DNA of 64,000 nucleotides from Acorus gramineus (Eukaryota; Streptophyta; Magnoliopsida; Acorales; Acoraceae). Below, one piece after another: positions 57,511-64,000 of the stretch. The stretch's first letter is position 1, and each line of letters starts with the position of its first letter. A program made the translations under genes and the position numbers. The notes below the pieces were generated by a model. It was not told the origin of the DNA, searched no databases, and worked only from the letters and a program-made list of their open reading frames with translations. The stretch is from assembly GCA_030737835.1 (NCBI GenBank), contig CM060850.1:957788-1021787 (forward strand), in the 5' to 3' direction.

Positions 57511-58785
57511 AATGACAGGCCCACGAGGGATGAAAGGTGAAAGCCCACATCATAGTTAAGTCCCATTTATATATATATAAGGCAGTACATTAATCACATG
57601 ACGACATTTGCATGACCCATATGACTGACCCATATTGACTATGTAAAGGAGTTCGTCTGATTTAAAAGAGAGAGGCATATACATACGAAAGAAAAGCTTG
57701 TTAGTTGGTATGTCATGTTTATGAATGAACCTCTCTAACAAGATGTCTTGCTCACTTGCATGCGTCAGTCATATATATATGGTACAAGTGCAGGTGATGA
57801 ATTACATGCTGTATGTGAGTAACTCTGTTTGTCAAAACTTTGTCTCCCTATAGAGAGAGAGAGAGAGAGGAATCTTTGCCTTTGTAGGGTTGCAAGGTTT
57901 CACGCGGAAGAAAATCCCGTGAACCCCTCGTTTTTTGTCCGGCTCTCTTTCAAATTTCATCTTTTGAGTTACCCCAAACGACAACAATTACTTGCCTTAC
58001 TTTCTGGAGCAAAATTTGGGTATCAAAGAGGGGCCCTTTGCATTGATAGGTTTTCACCATAACTATGTTTATATCTTTTTAGCTTACAATAATCTTCTTC
58101 TGCATGTATGTGTGTTTCATGTATATTATCATTAGCTTGCCCAATCCACTCCGGGCATATGAAAAACGCGGAATGAAGCTTTGTCTAGAGGTACTAGAGT
58201 ATATTTGGAGAACATGTGAGAGCTTTTCTGTTGTATACAAGATTGGGGGACTGTGCATCGCTGATGTGCGAGGGATGTGTATTTCCAATACGGGAGACTA
58301 ATCATCATAGAATAAATGTAGGGATCAGTAGGTCCTTGATCCAATTAAATAGCTCTTCTAATTGACCTCCAACAATTATTTTTCTTCTCTTCTCACCTTA
58401 CAGGGAATTGCACTTTGAATTCAATAATGAAATTGCAATAGCTATATTTAGCTTTTTTAAAAAAAATTATATTAATTATCATTAGAATTTTTTATCTTCA
58501 AAAGGTTTTTCTATGAGAAAATCGGTTCAGCCAATGAGGGTTTGCCATGTGTACATCTGTGGGACTGTTGATCTCTGTCATGACATGCAACCCTTAATAG
58601 AAAATAAAATGATCTCTTCATTTTATTTTTATTTTTTTAATTTATATTGCACGTCAATTTTAATTATTTAATTAAAAAAATTGTACGAGAAACAGCTAAG
58701 AAATGAGAATAAATTAATTAAAGTGGATGAATTCATGAATGCCCATGGCTATCCCTACCTAACGTTTCACTTAACCCACTATATA
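57511..58785. other. Intergenic region
   Basis: It contains a (GA)n tract at about 57854-57870. The open frames 57829-58062 plus and 58104-58301 plus, in a patch of more balanced composition (57860-58280), have no recognised domain and may be a decayed gene fragment. Confidence 0.4.
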
Positions 58786-59577
58786 AAAAAAAAAAAACCC
58801 GATGTTTGGTTGTTCCCACCAATCTAAGTCGACAGAACTTAGTCGTCATTTCAAGTTTGGATGACCAAACTTAGTCGTCATTTCAGATTTTGGGTGACCG
58901 AAATTGGTCGCTATTTCAGGTTTTGGGCGACCAAAATTAGTCGAACAAGGTCCAGAATTATATTTACATGTTCTTTGTAAATAAATAAATTTTTGGGTTT
59001 ATACATCATATTCTACATTTATTCTTTTATCCAAATAACAGCTAAGGGACTGAAAAAAATATAAGTATGTATACTTTCAATTAATTTAAATTTTTATAGA
59101 AAAATATCTTATTAGATAAATACATATCATTTTTAAGCTTCGTTTGAATTCGTAGTTAAGCGGATTCTTTGTTTAAAAACAAAAAAAAATCTATCAGTTG
59201 ATCCAAACACGTTTTATATTTAGCTTTTAAAAATTTGCCCGTCACTTATGTAAAAAAATTATTCTTATGTTCGACATTTAAGAATAATAATTGATTCTCC
59301 CTACATTACAACGCAGACTGGGAGTGACATGAAAGATCTAAGGAGGATACACGTGAGGATACACGTCATGGGATTAAGTTTCAAGAAAAAAATTAAAACT
59401 TTATTACAAATTCTGTTCGATCAAGTTCGGTCGTCCGAAACCTGAAATGATGGCTAAGTTAGGTCGTCCAAAATATGAAATGATGATCAAGTTCGGTTGT
59501 CAAAAACTTAAAATGACGATTAAGTTTGATAAACCTAGTTAGATCAATAGGAATAGAAAAAACATCATTTTTTTTTT
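58786..59577. mobile_element. Foldback element with tandem repeats in both arms
   Basis: The left arm (58797-58950) holds three roughly 33-bp units of the form ttagtcgtcatttcaggttt, tgg(g)tgaccaaaa. The right arm (59405-59535) holds three inverted units (ggtcgtccgaaacctgaaat, gatg(a/g)ctaagtt). The outer ends are aaaaacccgatgttt and aaaacatcatttttt. The centre (58960-59390) is ordinary AT-rich DNA. The unit is shared between arms, so the array either predates arm formation or is kept similar by conversion. Confidence 0.65.
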
Positions 59578-59634
59578 AATTGATGGGGGTAAAAAAAAAG
59601 ACTCGGTGATGATAGAAATGCTTTCATTAATAAC

Positions 59635-59750
59635 AACCAATAAATTAAGAAAATGTGAATAATATTTGTACAAGTAGTACTTTCTTCACATGAACCAATA
59701 AATTAAGAAAATGTGAATAATATTTGTACAAGTAGTACTTTCTTCACATG
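59635..59750. repeat. Perfect 58-bp tandem duplication
   Basis: 59635-59692 and 59693-59750 are identical by eye (aaccaataaattaagaaaat .. agtactttcttcacatg). Very recent, or an assembly artefact. Confidence 0.9.
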
Positions 59751-60574
59751 ATTTGAGCCGGACAGTGAATGATTTGAAATTCTTAATTAATTACTTGAAA
59801 TATATACCATGTGATGCCAATCCTCAAACATAATAAACGTGATGATACAACAATAGAATAAGTCTAAACTATTGTATGAACTGATGTAAGAGTCTATATT
59901 GCGCCAAGAATAAAACCTTGTGACTAAATTGGAAAACATTCCTCATAATACACTTCAAAATTCAAATTTTTCAAGCAAACATAAGATAATGGGATTAAAG
60001 ACATGCAAGCTTGGAAAAGACAGTCACAAATTAAAAAGAAAAAAAAACGTTTAAAAAGAGTACTACAAAGGCATGGATGCTTATGTATAACCTAAGTTGG
60101 GTTAGGTAGCCTAAAGTACAGTGCATGCATAAAAAAATTGAACAGTCACTGTAGAGAATGAGAGAACATTATTAAATACACCTCGGGTCCAATAAAATTT
60201 TAAAAAAGTTGTCCTCATTTTTCCTAATAATAAATACTTTTTTTTTATTTTTTTTGGAAGGGAATCCCTCTGCAGTTCTCCGACCCATGTGGGACCCACA
60301 GGAAGGGCTGCTGTCGTAAATAGTGGGACCCATGCCACGTCATCACCGTATCAGACATGGAATCTATACAAACCGCAAGAGTCCGTCCGCATACAGACAT
60401 CCATTTACGTCATCCGAATTTTCCCTTCATTAATTAATATTCCAAAATTTAGGTGTGACCATGTAAAAATCCCATTTTTACATTTAATTAAAATTAAATA
60501 AATTAGTAACAGAAAAAAAAAAAAAAAAACATGGATCAATAAAATTGATCAACATGAATAAGTTTTATATTGAA

Positions 60575-61222
60575 AACTCAGAAAAAACCCAATTATCATC
60601 CCTGAGTTAAATTTTCATCCAAACTTAACGGAATATTCCCAGAATATTCTGTCACATATAATTGTGTTGACATTGAAGTCCTTATAAACAGTCATAAAGA
60701 CAAATTAGTCTCTGCAAAAGACAAAATTACTCCTGAAAGACTTTTACATTAAATTGTGTACACATTGCAGTCCATATAAACAATCATAAAGACAAATTAG
60801 TCCTTGCAAAAGACAAAATTGCCCCTGAAAGATTTTTACATTTAATTGGATAGACATTACAGTCCTTATAAATAATTGTAAAGACAAATTGGTATATGTA
60901 AAAGACAAAAATGCCCCTGAAGAATTTTTACATTTAATTGTGTAGAAATTGCAGTATTTTAGAGGGTATTTAATTTTTAAATTGCAATGTCTGCACAATT
61001 AAATGTAAAAATTCGTCTTCACGATTATTTATAAGGACTGTAATGTCTATTCAATTATATGTAAAAGTCTTTCAAGGGCAATTTTATCTTTTGCATGGAC
61101 TAATTTATCTTTATGATTATTTATAGGGACTACAATATATACACAATTTAATGTAAAAGTCTTTTATGAATGGAAATTTAACTCAGGAATCATAATTAGG
61201 TTTTTCTGAGTTTTCAGGGACT
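60575..61222. mobile_element. Foldback element with about 92-bp tandem units in its arms
   Basis: The outer ends tgaaaactcagaaaaaaccc (left) and aggtttttctgagttttcag (right) are inverted. The left arm has units starting attgtgt/attggat at 60661, 60753, 60844 and a partial at 60937, each with gacaaattagt(c)c, tgcaaaagacaaaat and cccctgaaaga. The right arm (60985-61170) carries two inverted units. The arms meet near 60960. Confidence 0.7.
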
Positions 61223-63020
61223 CGTACGTCTGTCATAATTTTAGTAGGGACTTATATGTGTTTTCCTATGCTTGTAAGGACTTATATGTCTTTAATATAT
61301 ATATATATCAGCAGCATTTCTAAACTACCTCTTATCCTAAATTTTATAGGTTTAATAATCCACACCTAATAATAAATGGATGTAGACAAATTAATTCTGA
61401 ACCGATGAATTGAATATAGGTGTACTAAAATCACCTATATTTTCTATGATTTACTAAGGCTACGACTAGAGATGCTTTTTTTTTTATGGGGTGGGGGAGC
61501 TTAATTATCTAAGTTTTTGACTTAAAGGTCAGAGAATCTCATCTCTTATATTTTTATCTATGTTATTTAATTATGAATTTTGTACATGGCTACAAAATAA
61601 TAGTAAGTTTGGATCGATCTCTTAATCATCTAAAACATATTTGATTTATTCTTTTATATATATATATATATTACCCTCTATTTATGATTTTATATAAGGT
61701 GGATCTTGTATTAGCTAGACTCATCATAAGCAAGGACATATTTGCAAAGTTCATCATGAAAAGTAAATGTAGCCCAATTCGGAGACATTCAATTGTGTCA
61801 TCGGCTCTAATAATAATAAAACCAATTAAGAGAGTCGAAAGCAACAATGATGCATTCCGACAAGCACAAGAAGATTATGATGTTCAAATGATGATCATCA
61901 ATTAATTGCACAGTAAACTTTTACTCGATCCTTTTCATTGGATTAGTGATTGGGGAGATATCAGAAGACAAAAATTAAGATTTTAATTACCTTAAAATTT
62001 GGTTGGAAAATAAATTATAATTGAGATTAATTTAGAATCAATGCCATCATAATCACTTTTAGGTTGTTTTTGGGTTTATAAAATATCACCCATGCAATCC
62101 TGCTTTTTGTTCAGTGCTTTAGATTGAGTTTTAATATAGCTAGTGATATACAACTCTGATCATATTTATAATTCAAGTTTATTTATAAACAATCATGAAA
62201 ATACATGTTGGCTTATCACTTTTAACATGTGCTATGATTTATAGAATTAGTAAAAAAATGATGTCTAATCCAGTTTATAGCCTCATCTATATAATTGTGT
62301 CAACTGTTTTGATTTTTTTTATAAATATATTACTTACATATGCATATTATTTTTTTAAAAAAAGTGAAGTATATGTCTAGATAAACCATTAAGCTAATGA
62401 ATATTTTTAATTTTTAAATAAATAATTTTTTTAAATTGAACACAAAAATAGTGAAATATATATACATATATATATATATACTAAAATAATAATATATACT
62501 AGCGAACCGTCTTCATATCACAGATGAGGCTGCAGACAGGATCAATACTCTTTTGGTCCATCTAAACTAGTTAAAATTTTGTTCATTATATCTTTTTCTT
62601 TCATTTTAAGAATTATTATAAACCCATTGTTGTGGTCGTCCCTGGCACAGTGTGAGGTGCTCTTTCTACTGACACCACTCCTGCAACCAGATATATATAT
62701 TGCCAATCGACCCAACCAACCTAAACATCGATCACTTTACATCAATCATCACAATAGTAACTTTTAAATCAAACTACCCACATATACAGAAAGAGCAGAA
62801 GACCTAAACGCTGCCGTGGTCAATCATATATTCGCCCGCCGACCTAAAAGCATTAATTGAAGTCAAGGGCCATTACTTTTGGAGGGCAAAGACTTCATAA
62901 GTTCAAAAAAAAAAAAAAAAGTGGGTTTATGTGCCCCCCCTCGAAATGTGTTATAGGGTTTCTCCAGCTCCACCCAGACAGAAATTTATGTCAATCTCTC
63001 CCCACCAGTGAAAAAACAAA
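61223..63020. other. Intergenic region
   Basis: Several TA tracts (61299-61308, 61658-61671, 62463-62480). The open frame 61684-61905 has no recognised domain. No structured element found. Confidence 0.45.
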
Positions 63021-63240
63021 CCAGAGAGAGAGAGAGAGAGAGATGGCCTATGAAAAGCTCGCCTCGGATTCCGTGCAGATGGAGACGCTGTGGACCACCC
63101 TTAATTAATTAATTAATTCATTATATAAATATATGTTGCTGGTATTGCCGCCGGAAAAGAAACCGGAGAAAGGGACCGCCGCAAGTTTGTGGGGGACCAT
63201 CGCCTTTGCATGGTCACGGCCGGCGACACCTTATGTGTCA
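63021..63240 (+). other. (GA)n tract and short open frames, possible decayed gene start
   Basis: A GA repeat (63021-63041) directly precedes an ATG (63042) that encodes MAYEKLASDSVQMETLWTTL before a stop within an attaatt repeat. About 70 bases further another ATG (63132) opens a 43-residue frame (MLLVLPPEKKPEKGTAASLW..). GA-rich leaders are common in plant 5' UTRs and the local GC content is raised, but no family is recognised and no donor site follows the first frame. It may be a gene fragment. Confidence 0.25.
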
Positions 63241-64000
63241 CTAAAACGTGTTTTTATTTTTTAAACCAATCTAAATCAAAATCATGCATGTAGACAACAC
63301 ACACACTCCTGATCACTTAAATTTTTTTTTATAGAATATAGAAAAAAATCGATACTGGTCCCTCAAAATTTATGAAGATCAGAAAAAAAAAAAAAAAAAT
63401 CTATGTAGAATTGATAAATCTTATCACCGCAACTCTAACTATATGAAATAACTTAATGTAATCACTTTTTAAAATTTATTTTTTCTTCTTGGAAAAATCA
63501 ATATAACTCCCGAAAAACTTATGAAAATCGTATAAAATCACTAAATTTCCGCGTATTTTTTTTTATTAGACAAGAATTATTTCAATTCCTACCGTAACCA
63601 GAACTAACGGCTAACTATTAATGTATATGGTTGAAAACAAAATGTTTTATGTACTCTACTATTGGACTATATTCAGAATAAACTGTTTTATGCACTATGT
63701 TTTTCAAATTTTTAACCATGAATGTTTTTCAAATTTTTAACTGTGTTCATAATGCATTACCCTTACAGACTTGTTAAAATTATTTATTATTCAAATTAAC
63801 AATTATTTTTCCCATAATCTTATCTTAAGTTTTAAATAAATAACATATATATATATATATCAAATCAGATTATCTAACAAATTAAATAAAAAAGAATCTA
63901 TATTATATATTCACCAAATCTCATTAAATTTTTAAAAAATCATAGTTTTAATGTACATATATACAAATAACTTTTTAGATATGATTTTAAAATATATTTT
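63241..64000. other. Intergenic AT-rich region to the right edge
   Basis: No gene seen. A short direct repeat, atgtttttcaaatttttaac, lies at 63699 and 63721. Confidence 0.5.

Overview
This is plant nuclear DNA: spliced genes with GT..AG introns, plastid- and peroxisome-targeted proteins, and very AT-rich intergenic DNA packed with small transposons. Two acyl-CoA ligase genes are strikingly GC-rich while the bHLH and superoxide dismutase genes are not. Such bimodal composition is typical of monocots, so a monocot is my best guess; this is inference, not proof.

Genes, left to right. (1) At the left edge, minus strand, the first exons of a membrane-anchored protein that may be an O-fucosyltransferase-family glycosyltransferase; the rest lies outside. 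(2) 7108-9475, plus, a seven-exon atypical bHLH transcription factor of the bHLH68/112/123 type. (3) 13753-14118, minus, a short lysine-rich conserved plant protein. (4) 19679-21440, plus, and (5) 37384-39081, minus, two convergent paralogous peroxisomal acyl-activating enzymes (BZO1/AAE1 clade), both ending in the peroxisomal signal SRL; one has a single intron and the other none. (6) 51973-55564, plus, an eight-exon plastid iron superoxide dismutase of the FSD3 (PAP4) type.

The rest is mainly mobile DNA. Best supported are: a Mutator-like element at 23729-29410 with an 11-bp target duplication, which carries a broken gene start, has received a 2.07-kb solo LTR with its own 5-bp duplication, and itself sits in an older relict of a related element; a second, non-coding Mutator-like element at 42783-45021 with a 9-bp duplication; four hAT-type non-autonomous elements with 8-bp duplications (30114-30806, 40616-41052, 48659-49146, 56212-56929), three of them densely packed with short GC-rich subterminal motifs; several foldback or palindromic elements, some with tandem repeats inside their arms; a 5S rRNA-derived relict; and a probable tRNA-derived SINE.

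The most unusual structural signal is that the two Mutator-like elements share end sequences while their interiors are studded with two different short palindromes, one built on AGATACA/TGTATCT and the other on GTTACATTT/AAATGTAAC. The two acyl-activating enzyme genes flank a roughly 16-kb block that contains most of the large transposons. No operon-like or prokaryotic system, CRISPR array or functional tRNA or rRNA gene was seen.
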